Shown here piece after piece: positions 7,811 to 13,553 of a DNA stretch of 13,553 nucleotides. Below the pieces are notes generated by a model, which searched no databases, was not told the origin of the DNA, and was given only the letters and a program-made list of their open reading frames with translations. The stretch's first letter is position 1. The number at the start of each line of letters is the position of its first letter. The translations under genes were made by a program, and so were the position numbers. Origin of the DNA: Clostridia bacterium (GTDB lineage: Bacteria > Bacillota > Clostridia > Oscillospirales > Acutalibacteraceae); the NCBI GenBank assembly GCA_900767015.1, contig CAAFXQ010000330.1, positions 1 to 13,553 on the forward strand, in the 5' to 3' direction.

Positions 7811-7882
7811 AGACGGTCGGCATTTTAAAAATATTCCGCTCCCTCGTGGTATTCCCACAAAATCCGTCAGTCACAGAATACT
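7806..7882 (-). promoter_or_regulatory. ZTP (pfl-type) riboswitch aptamer
   Basis: Read on the minus strand, the leader has the ordered conserved parts of the ZTP/ZMP aptamer. Helix P1 is UAUUC (7880-7876) with GAAUA (7836-7832), extendable by a G-U and an A-U pair. Next come GUGACUG (7874-7868), then the hairpin GUGGGAAUACCAC (7858-7846), GGGAGCG next to P1, a linker, and finally GCCG followed by CCGUCUGGGCA (7821-7806), the 3' pseudoknot-hairpin domain. I recall the consensus as GUGACUGGCG, GGGAGCG and CCGCCUGGGC. The last element overlaps the terminator stem. ZTP and ZMP bind this class and signal shortage of 10-formyl-THF. The downstream operon carries the formyltransferase, fhs and a formate channel, matching its known regulon. 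Confidence 0.9.
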
Positions 7883-7909
7883 ATAATGAACTTGGTAAAA
7901 TTATAGTAT
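7878..7909. promoter_or_regulatory. 10-bp inverted repeat over the operon promoter, candidate operator
   Basis: ATACTATAAT (7878-7887) and ATTATAGTAT (7900-7909) are perfect reverse complements separated by 12 bp, a centre-to-centre distance of 22 bp (about two helical turns). The right arm contains the -10 box of the minus-strand promoter. The left arm runs into the 5' strand of aptamer helix P1. The outer arm lies upstream of the predicted transcript start, so the symmetry is unlikely to be an RNA hairpin. A repressor-binding dyad is possible. AT-richness makes coincidence possible too. Confidence 0.4.
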
Positions 7910-7928
7910 ATCTCCCGCTTAAAGTCAA
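7900..7928 (-). promoter_or_regulatory. sigma-A type promoter of the purine operon
   Basis: On the minus strand, TTGACT (7928-7923) and TATAAT (7905-7900) are separated by exactly 17 bp, close to the housekeeping consensus. Transcription would start near 7893, about 10 nt before the aptamer helix P1. That fits a leader beginning with a riboswitch. Confidence 0.85.
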
Positions 7929-8120
7929 TCAACTTTTTTCATCATATCGTGCGCTTTTATGCCGAAAATCTTGTTGAAAAAGTCAAAAATGTGTGGTTCC
8001 TCAGTTTTGTAAAACCCCCGTTCTTTCGGGTGTTAATAAAAACAGGAAAGCGGTGATACCGATGGTTCATTCTGTCCCCTCTTCATAATGTCCCATAATA
8101 TTAAGAAAAGGAGAACAGTC
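7929..8120. other. divergent intergenic leader upstream of the exported protein gene
   Basis: This lies between the purine promoter and the plus-strand gene. I could not find a convincing -35/-10 pair for the plus-strand gene. A short hairpin (CCCCCG, 6-nt loop, CGGGTG at 8015-8032) has one mismatch and little T-tract in either direction, so I do not call it a terminator. A Shine-Dalgarno AAAAGGAG at 8107-8113 precedes the ATG at 8121. Confidence 0.5.
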
Positions 8121-9965
8121 ATGAAAAACACAAAAAAACTTTTGTCAATCCTGCTTGCGGTGCTGATGCTTGCTTCGTCAGCGGTATTTTTCGCCGCCGC
8201 AGAGCCTGTTGCGCTTTCGGAGGCAAACATAACCGTTTATCCGACGGCAAACGGTTCCATCTTCTTCGGTCAGAAAATCAGTGACGGAGTCACGCTTTCG
8301 GGCGGCGAGGTGCAGTATAACGGAGCAGTTGTGCCCGGGCATTTTGAATTTGTCAATCCCGATCTGGTTCCGAGAAATGCAAGTGACCGTGAGCGTGCAT
8401 CGTTTATCTTTATTCCCGATGACACCGAGAGCTTTACGGGGTTTCAGTGCAGACGGAACAGAAATGTGCTGTTTGTTGTAAAAAAAACAATGCCGGTTGT
8501 TGACTTGGAAAACGATCCTCCCGTCACGAAAAAGGTGCCCGGTGCCGGAGTGAAGCTGAGAGAATGTGAAATTACCGGAGGGAAAGCAATCAATCCGTAT
8601 AACGGAGCGGATATAACAAACTGGAAGTGGAAGAATCCGGATACAGTAATCAGCAACAGCGGTTATTATGAGGCTTATTTAGAAGGCCATGGTGACTATG
8701 AAGTCATAACAGCCATGATATATGTGGGCTTTGAGCAAAGCAAGATCGAGCTTACGGCTGCGGTTCTTCCCACAATCGGCAATCTTGTCTATGATCCCGA
8801 TGTTACATGGGCGGATGTCAGAATAGAGGGCGGAAGGATTGTGGAAAGAGATACGGATATCACGGTTCCGGGCTCCTTTTCGTTTGCACCGGAAATCGCA
8901 ACACGAAAAGCCAATTTCGGAGAATATAACCTTGATGTGATTTTTACACCGGAGGACACGGAAAAGTATTTTTCCCTTCGTCTTACCATTCCGGCAACGG
9001 TTGAAAAAGCCGAAATTAAATGCACCGACAAAAACGGAAACGAGATTGTACCCGAAATCACCATTCCCTGCGGAAGAGCACTCGGATCCGACGTTGCAGA
9101 CTTGCTCAGGCCGTATATTCATATTGCAGAAGGGGCAATTTCTCTGAGCTTTGAAGAGCTTGAATATAACAGGACTTATCCGACCGTCGGAACGCATGAG
9201 CTTTTGGCAAGAGCGTATAGCTCAAGCAGAAACTATAAGGTCACGTTTATTCCGTTTATTCTGAAGGTTGTTCCGGGCGAAATCAAGGTACAGATTCGCA
9301 GCGAAGCCGGAACAAGGCCGAATGAGTACATGCTTTTCGTTGATGAGGTTGACTATCATCATCAGGTGAAAGGAACTTTTGCAATTTACATTGACGGAAA
9401 ACTGCTCAAGGACGGCTTGAAAGCAGAAGAAAAAGTTTCGTGGGAAACCGAAAAAAGCGGGGAATACGAAGTCAAAGCTGTTTATACACCGATTGAAAAC
9501 GACCCGTATTTCGTTGAAGATACCATCGTAAAGTGGAACAGAACTTTGCAGTGGCAGATTGACGCCGTAAACTGCGAAATCAGCGCAGAAAAAACCAACC
9601 ACGGACTCGTCCGATACGGAACAAACGTTACCGCTTCCGTAAAAGAGCCGGAAAAATTTCGCTCGTGGAAAATCACCGATCAAAACGGCAAGGAGTATCT
9701 TCCCGACGGGCTTACCAAGGACGATCTCAAGAATCCCAGAATCAAATTTACCATGCCCGATTTCCCGATTACGGTTGAAGCGAAGATGAAGGGCGGCGGA
9801 ATCGACATCGGCGACATTGATTTTCCGGATCTTGATTTTGGAAAGCTGCTTGAGGGCGACAGTCCGTGCAAGCTGATAAACTTCCTGAAAAATCTCAGAA
9901 CGCTGATCACCGACATGATTGCTAAAATTCTGGTTCCCGTTGAGAGAATCAAAGAGTTAAGCTGA
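8121..9965 (+). CDS. exported protein with Ig-like/MBG-type repeats and C-terminal InlB-like repeat
   Basis: The 614-residue product has a clear signal peptide (KNTKK, hydrophobic core, cleavage near FFAAA, about residue 27). I chose ATG 8121 because AAGGAG lies just upstream and the signal peptide starts there. An in-frame upstream ATG at 8088 has no such site. Repeats of the kind GG...VPG.F.F.......F.P.DTE.. occur at about 50-107 and 215-285, resembling Ig-like/MBG domains of Clostridia surface proteins. A third related, weaker stretch spans about 310-385. At about 485-556, ISAEKTNHGLVRYGTNVTA to FTMPDFPITVEA resembles the bacterial InlB-type repeat. The last 35 residues are helical and hydrophobic-amphipathic (LINFLKNLRTLITDMIAKIL). 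There is no LPXTG, SLH or membrane anchor. A surface or secreted adhesive or scaffolding role is inference, and no enzymatic motif was seen. Confidence 0.85.
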   Translation: MKNTKKLLSILLAVLMLASSAVFFAAAEPVALSEANITVYPTANGSIFFGQKISDGVTLSGGEVQYNGAVVPGHFEFVNPDLVPRNASDRERASFIFIPDDTESFTGFQCRRNRNVLFVVKKTMPVVDLENDPPVTKKVPGAGVKLRECEITGGKAINPYNGADITNWKWKNPDTVISNSGYYEAYLEGHGDYEVITAMIYVGFEQSKIELTAAVLPTIGNLVYDPDVTWADVRIEGGRIVERDTDITVPGSFSFAPEIATRKANFGEYNLDVIFTPEDTEKYFSLRLTIPATVEKAEIKCTDKNGNEIVPEITIPCGRALGSDVADLLRPYIHIAEGAISLSFEELEYNRTYPTVGTHELLARAYSSSRNYKVTFIPFILKVVPGEIKVQIRSEAGTRPNEYMLFVDEVDYHHQVKGTFAIYIDGKLLKDGLKAEEKVSWETEKSGEYEVKAVYTPIENDPYFVEDTIVKWNRTLQWQIDAVNCEISAEKTNHGLVRYGTNVTASVKEPEKFRSWKITDQNGKEYLPDGLTKDDLKNPRIKFTMPDFPITVEAKMKGGGIDIGDIDFPDLDFGKLLEGDSPCKLINFLKNLRTLITDMIAKILVPVERIKELS

Positions 9966-9984
9966 ATTTTAACATAGGATAATA

Positions 9985-10013
9985 TTGACACTCATCAATA
10001 AAACTGATAATAT
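9985..10013 (+). promoter_or_regulatory. sigma-A type promoter of the sialidase gene
   Basis: A perfect TTGACA (9985-9990) is separated by 17 bp from TAATAT (10008-10013), giving a predicted start near 10020. The 9-mer GATAATATT is repeated at 9978-9986 and 10006-10014, bracketing the -35 and covering the -10. With this start only about 10 nt would precede ATG 10031, favouring a later initiation codon. Confidence 0.75.
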
Positions 10014-10045
10014 TAACGTGAATAAAAAACATGGAGATGATGACG

Positions 10046-11584
10046 TTGAAAAAAGTATTATCAGTTTTAATTGCTGCGGCTATGCTGCTTTCAGCTCTTT
10101 CCGTTGCCGGCTTTGCGGCGGACACAGCGTATGAACAGCCCTTTGATGCCGGAGTACTCGGCTGTGAAAGACTTCGTATTCCGGCTCTTTTAACCCTCAA
10201 TGACGGCTCGGTTCTTGCCGCTGCTGATCTTCGCTACAATCACGGCTCGGACTCGCCGCAGAACATCGACACCGTTGTTGCGATTTCTAAGGACGGCTAT
10301 ACGGGCTGGGAATATGCCGTCCCGAATCATTTTGACGACTGCGCTGACGGTACAACCGACAAAAACAGCGCTTCGTTTATTGACCCGGCTGTTATTCAGT
10401 CAAAGACAACGGGAAGAATCTTCCTTGTCACGGACGCTTTCCCCTCGGGCGGCGGCTATCCGACCGCCAAAACCGGCACGGGCTATGTGACCGTTGACGG
10501 CGTAAAACGTCTTGCGCTGACCGACAGCGACAACATCTCTTCTTTCAAGAACTTCAACTATTATATTGCCGAATACGAAAACGGCTTTGCTCCCGTTATG
10601 ACGCTTTCGGGCGAAAAAACCGCCTACACGGTTGACACCGAATACCGTCTTTACAAAAACGGCGAAGCGCTCTACTGCGATCAGCTCGGTGCCGACGGTG
10701 TACAGGTTCAGCAGACCGTCTTTTCGGTGAGCGCCGACCTTACGGTGTATCTTACCTGCTATCTCTGGATGCGTTACAGCGACGATAACGGCAAGACCTG
10801 GAGTGCGCCCGTTATTCTTTCCGAACAGATTAAAAACGACAGCGAAAGCTTCCTCGGAATCTGTCCGGGACGAGGCTTTGTAACGGAGGCTGACGGAAAA
10901 GAGCGCATCATTTTTGCCGTTTACGACAACTGCGGCGGCAAGGAAAACGTCAGCACAATTTATTCGGACGACAACGGCGTCACCTGGCAAAGAGGCGCCG
11001 AAACCGAATGCAAATGTGCGGTCGGCAAGACGAGCGAATCTCAGATTGTTGCGCTCCCCGACGGTACGCTTCGTATGTTCGCAAGAAACGCTTATGACTT
11101 CGTCGCTTACGCAGACAGCCGTGACGGCGGCGTTTCGTGGTCAACCTTTAAGGCCGACCTTGACCTTAAGGCGAATGGCAACTGTATGCTTTCGTTTATC
11201 AATACGTCAAAAGAAATCGACGGCAAAAAGGTCGTTTTAGGCTCGTTCGCTTCGGACACCGAAGAAAGAGCCGACGGTGTTGTCAAGCTGGGCCTTGTCG
11301 GCGAAAACAACGACATCGACTGGGTTACCACCTATCACATCAACGACGGCTTCTTTGCCTATTCCTGCCTGACCGAGCTTTCCGACGGCAACATCGGACT
11401 GCTTTATGAGGACGAGGCGGCTCATATTTCGTATATGGTGCTTACCGTTTCCGACTCGGGTGAGCTTTCCGAAATCAACGGTAATAATATCGACTATCAG
11501 TACAGCCCGAATTTCTGGCGCAAGCTTCTTGATGCTATCAAGGCCATCATTGTCAAGCTTCAGGTTCTGTTCGGCGTAATTTAA
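10046..11584 (+). CDS. secreted exo-alpha-sialidase, GH33 family
   Basis: This is predicted to release terminal sialic acids from glycans outside the cell. I chose the TTG at 10046, giving MKKVLSVLIAAAMLL and 512 residues. GGAG at 10033-10036 is 9 nt upstream, and the promoter leaves no leader for ATG 10031; ATG 10040 is an alternative. The signal peptide ends near GFAA (about 25). GH33 landmarks are the arginine of RIP (R44), ADLR with nearby D75 (candidate acid/base), Asp boxes SDDNGKTW (245-252), SDDNGVTW (307-314) and SRDGGVSW (358-365), E331 in SESQIVALPDG, R347, and the probable nucleophile Y439 in FAYSCLTELSDG with E455 in LLYE. An insertion at about 180-240 between the first blades is typical of the larger bacterial enzymes. 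The protein ends in a hydrophobic helix (WRKLLDAIKAIIVKLQVLFG) with no wall anchor. No sialic acid catabolic genes are adjacent. Confidence 0.94.
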   Translation: MKKVLSVLIAAAMLLSALSVAGFAADTAYEQPFDAGVLGCERLRIPALLTLNDGSVLAAADLRYNHGSDSPQNIDTVVAISKDGYTGWEYAVPNHFDDCADGTTDKNSASFIDPAVIQSKTTGRIFLVTDAFPSGGGYPTAKTGTGYVTVDGVKRLALTDSDNISSFKNFNYYIAEYENGFAPVMTLSGEKTAYTVDTEYRLYKNGEALYCDQLGADGVQVQQTVFSVSADLTVYLTCYLWMRYSDDNGKTWSAPVILSEQIKNDSESFLGICPGRGFVTEADGKERIIFAVYDNCGGKENVSTIYSDDNGVTWQRGAETECKCAVGKTSESQIVALPDGTLRMFARNAYDFVAYADSRDGGVSWSTFKADLDLKANGNCMLSFINTSKEIDGKKVVLGSFASDTEERADGVVKLGLVGENNDIDWVTTYHINDGFFAYSCLTELSDGNIGLLYEDEAAHISYMVLTVSDSGELSEINGNNIDYQYSPNFWRKLLDAIKAIIVKLQVLFGVI

Positions 11585-11604
11585 GTTATTGAAAAGATTG
11601 ACAG

Positions 11605-11640
11605 ACGAGAGCCGAACCCTGTATCGTGTTCGGTTCTCGT
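11605..11640 (+). terminator. hairpin after the sialidase gene, possible weak terminator
   Basis: Arms ACGAGAGCCGAAC (11605-11617) and GTTCGGTTCTCGT (11628-11640) form a 13-bp stem with one G-U pair and a 10-nt loop. They are followed by TTGATT, a weak U-tract. It lies 20 bp after the sialidase stop and ends only 6 bp before the Shine-Dalgarno of the next gene. It could be a leaky terminator, an mRNA 3'-end stabiliser, or a leader element of the next gene. Confidence 0.6.
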
Positions 11641-11658
11641 TTGATTAGGGAGACAGGA

Positions 11659-12483
11659 ATGATGAAAAGACTTTTTGCACTTGTTACGGCACTTATCGGT
11701 GTGCTGTCGCTTCTGTTTTGTACACCGGCGTCCGCCATGCATTACGAAGATGCTTTTTCGGCGGGTGAAAGCTTCAAAACCGCTTCTTCGCTTTCGGTCA
11801 AGCTGTCCGCAACAACATATGAATACAGCGGTTCGGCAAAAACACCCAAGGTAACGGTCACCTACGGCGGAAAAACGCTGAAAAGCAACACGGATTACAC
11901 CGTCAGCTATTCGGCAGGCAGGACAAACGTCGGACGGTACAGCGTAAAAGTGAAGCTCAAAGGCAAATATAAAGGAACCAAAACCGTATACTTTGATATC
12001 GTGCCGAAAAAGCCGGTTGTTACCTCGGTCACCGCCGGCAATAAAAGCGTTACGGTCAAGTGGAGCAGTCAGACCGCTCAGACGGACGGCTACAAGCTTG
12101 AATACAGTACGTCAAGCAGCTTTAAAAATGCAAAAAGCGTGACGATAAAAGGAAAAAGCAGTTCCTATAAAACCGTCACGGGGCTTACCAACGGTCAGAA
12201 ATATTATTTCAGACTGAAAGCCTATAAAACGGTAACGGTCAACGGAAAAAGCACGGCGTTCCTCTCGTCTGCGTCTGCCGTCAAGACCGCCGTACCCGCA
12301 AGCACATCAAATCAGATTACGGTTATTGTCAACAAAAGCTCAAAGGTCTTTCATGTTTCCGCCTCATGCAGTGCCGTCAAACGAATGTCGGACAAAAACA
12401 AGGGAACCATGAAAGGCACCGTAAGCCAGATTAAAGCCGCCGGATACAAGCCGTGCGGAATCTGCGCTAAAAAATATCAGTAA
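11659..12483 (+). CDS. exported Ig-like/Fn3 protein with C-terminal Cys/His cluster
   Basis: The 274-residue product has a signal peptide (MMKRLFALVTALIGVLSLLF, cleavage likely after TPASA, residue 26). The start is ATG 11659 (or 11662), placed by AGGGAG at 11647-11652. An in-frame GTG further upstream lies inside the preceding hairpin and is rejected. Domain 1 (about 46-116) has the pattern YSGSAKTPKVTVTYGGKTL, DYTVSY, VGRYSVKVK, GKYKGTK, an Ig-like module common in Clostridia surface proteins. Domain 2 (about 118-212) reads as fibronectin type III (VTVKW, YKLEYS, GLTNGQKYYFRLKAY). The C-terminal 55 residues have H232, C237 and CGIC (C266, C269), resembling Ada-like or nuclease-associated zinc-binding modules. 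No wall-sorting motif is present. The function is unknown; glycan or surface binding is inference. It lies downstream of the sialidase on the same strand. Confidence 0.86.
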   Translation: MMKRLFALVTALIGVLSLLFCTPASAMHYEDAFSAGESFKTASSLSVKLSATTYEYSGSAKTPKVTVTYGGKTLKSNTDYTVSYSAGRTNVGRYSVKVKLKGKYKGTKTVYFDIVPKKPVVTSVTAGNKSVTVKWSSQTAQTDGYKLEYSTSSSFKNAKSVTIKGKSSSYKTVTGLTNGQKYYFRLKAYKTVTVNGKSTAFLSSASAVKTAVPASTSNQITVIVNKSSKVFHVSASCSAVKRMSDKNKGTMKGTVSQIKAAGYKPCGICAKKYQ

Positions 12484-12489
12484 GCAAAA

Positions 12490-12514
12490 GGGACTGTCTC
12501 ACTAAGGCAGTCCC
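12490..12514. terminator. bidirectional terminator between convergent genes
   Basis: GGGACTGTCT (12490-12499) and AGGCAGTCCC (12505-12514) form a 10-bp stem with one G-U (plus-strand RNA) and a 5-nt loop. Plus-strand RNA continues into CTACTTTTTC and minus-strand RNA into TTTTGCTT. It fills the 31-bp gap between the two convergent genes and probably serves both. Confidence 0.85.
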
Positions 12515-13553
12515 CTACTTTTTCAGGTTTCCGTTTGCGGGGTTGTCAAGCACCCTTCCGCTTTCGGAAAACCGTGAACCGTGGCACGGGCAGTCCCAGG
12601 AATGCTCGGCTTTATTGTATTTCAGCGCACAGCCCAAATGCGGACAGCGCTTTGTTGACGGCGTTAAAAGCCCGACAACGCTTTCAAAGCCGTTGACAGC
12701 AAGCTGAGGCTTGAGCATACTTCTTGACGGCGAAAAAAGATCGGCAAAATCGTTCTTTTTTTCCAGAATCAGATCCGTCAGGATTTCCGCCGCCGCCATA
12801 GAGCCTGTCATACCCCACTTGTTAAAGCCGGTCGCAACGAAAAAATCGGGCGTGTTCTTTGAGTACTGTCCGATATACGGCACCGAGTCGAGACTCATGC
12901 AGTCCTGCGCACTCCAGAAGGCTATCTCTTTTGCGTTCGGATAATGAAGCTTTTGAAACCGGCGAAGCTCGTTCCAGCTTCCGCCCTTTTTTCCCGTCCG
13001 GTGTCCGCCGCCGCCGATAAAGAGCAAATCGCCGCAGTTGCGAAACGACAGCCCGGTTTTGTTTTCGTCAACATACATACCGTTTACGTCCTCGGCGTTT
13101 TCAAGCGCAATCACATACGAGCGGTGCTGATACAGCTTGAGCGGATACAGTCCGTGCTTATTGATGAACGGAAAATGAGTCGTACAGACGGTCTTTTTCG
13201 CAAAAATCCGCCCGGTATCCGTCACGGCGTCGGTACCGATCATCTCCCGGACAAAGGTGTTTTCGAAAATCGTCAGATCCTTTGCGACGGCGCTAAGAAA
13301 TTTTAAAACATGAAACTGCGCCTGATTCGGGAAACGTACCGCACCGACCGTTTTTACAGGAAGCGGTACGCTTTCGCAAAACTCGGCCTTGAACCCGATT
13401 TTGTCAAGCGCCCGCAGCTCGTCCTCAAGCTTCTTTTTGTCATCGACCGAATAAACAAAGCTGTCTTTGACCTCAAAGCCGCAGTCGATTTTGCGGCTCA
13501 TTATCTCATACCGCCTTAAAGCGTTTTCGTTCGCACAAAGGTATTTTCGTGCG
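12515..13553 (-). CDS. FAD-dependent oxidoreductase (DAO type) with C-terminal Rieske domain, partial
   Basis: The reading frame is open to the right edge of the window, so the start codon and FAD-binding N-terminus are not visible. An internal ATG at 13501 is not taken as the start, because 17 in-frame codons before it (ARKYLCANENALRRYEI) continue the family-like sequence. About 345 residues are seen. The C-terminal part of the DAO fold includes LLFIGGGGHRTGKKGG, the DSVPYIG segment and FFVATGFNKWGMTGSMAAAEIL. A Rieske [2Fe-2S] site follows, with ligands CPHLGC and CPCHGSRF. This order matches the DAO-Rieske family (B. subtilis YhfW-like), which has poorly known substrates. The gene ends in a shared terminator. 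A cytoplasmic redox role is likely, and the substrate is unknown. Confidence 0.9.
   Translation of the reverse strand, partial: ARKYLCANENALRRYEIMSRKIDCGFEVKDSFVYSVDDKKKLEDELRALDKIGFKAEFCESVPLPVKTVGAVRFPNQAQFHVLKFLSAVAKDLTIFENTFVREMIGTDAVTDTGRIFAKKTVCTTHFPFINKHGLYPLKLYQHRSYVIALENAEDVNGMYVDENKTGLSFRNCGDLLFIGGGGHRTGKKGGSWNELRRFQKLHYPNAKEIAFWSAQDCMSLDSVPYIGQYSKNTPDFFVATGFNKWGMTGSMAAAEILTDLILEKKNDFADLFSPSRSMLKPQLAVNGFESVVGLLTPSTKRCPHLGCALKYNKAEHSWDCPCHGSRFSESGRVLDNPANGNLKK

Noticed and set aside
7882..7887. Plus-strand TATAAT as a promoter for the exported protein gene
   Set aside because: No -35-like hexamer lies 16-18 bp upstream (AAAATC is found), and the box is more simply part of the inverted repeat.
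7846..7890. Purine (guanine/adenine) riboswitch upstream of guaB
   Set aside because: The purine-aptamer core sequences are absent, while the conserved parts of the ZTP class are all present in order.
8011..8036. Hairpin CCCCCG/CGGGTG as a terminator
   Set aside because: Short stem with a mismatch, little T-tract on either strand, and no gene ending next to it.
10400..10990. 196-residue minus-strand frame inside the sialidase gene
   Set aside because: Antisense to GH33 motifs with no family resemblance or start signals.
11719..11730. Lipoprotein lipobox at Cys21 of the Ig-like/Fn3 protein
   Set aside because: The residues before the cysteine are LLF, with Phe at -1 instead of Gly/Ala/Ser, and a good signal peptidase I site (TPASA) follows.

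Overview
The window looks like a chromosomal segment of a Clostridia-type Firmicute, probably a gut Oscillospiraceae/Ruminococcaceae relative. The basis is moderate GC content, strong Shine-Dalgarno sites, a monofunctional formate-tetrahydrofolate ligase, secreted Ig-like/Fn3 proteins and a GH33 sialidase, and palindromic intergenic repeats. The taxonomic guess is inference; there is no rRNA or marker gene to fix it.

Left edge (1-512): no gene. It holds palindromic repeats, a short AT-rich tandem repeat and the terminator of the purine operon.

Central block (513-7928, minus strand): one tight six-gene operon read right to left, guaB > formate/nitrite-type channel > purO-like IMP cyclohydrolase > purB > stand-alone AICAR formyltransferase (purH C-terminal domain) > fhs. 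Gaps are -1 to 23 nt. The leader between promoter and guaB contains what reads as a ZTP (pfl-type) riboswitch whose 3' end overlaps an intrinsic terminator. The genes form a coherent circuit. Formate enters through the channel, Fhs turns it into 10-formyl-THF, PurB yields AICAR (ZMP), the formyltransferase makes FAICAR, PurO closes the ring to IMP, and GuaB takes IMP to XMP while PurB can also serve the AMP branch. ZTP/ZMP accumulates when 10-formyl-THF is short, so the riboswitch senses the deficit this operon repairs. The enzyme set is a mosaic: PurB and the formyltransferase resemble the animal enzymes by eye, while the cyclohydrolase is of the archaeal PurO type instead of the usual bacterial PurH N-terminal domain.

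Right block (8121-12483, plus strand): three exported proteins. The first is a 614-residue protein of Ig-like/MBG-type repeats with a C-terminal InlB-like repeat. The second is a GH33 sialidase with its own strong promoter. The third is a 274-residue protein with an Ig-like domain, an Fn3 domain and a cysteine/histidine cluster. None shows an LPXTG or membrane anchor. The first two end in helical hydrophobic tails.

Right edge (12515-13553, minus strand): the C-terminal part of a DAO-type FAD oxidoreductase with a terminal Rieske [2Fe-2S] domain, running off the window. It converges on the exported-protein block at a shared bidirectional terminator.
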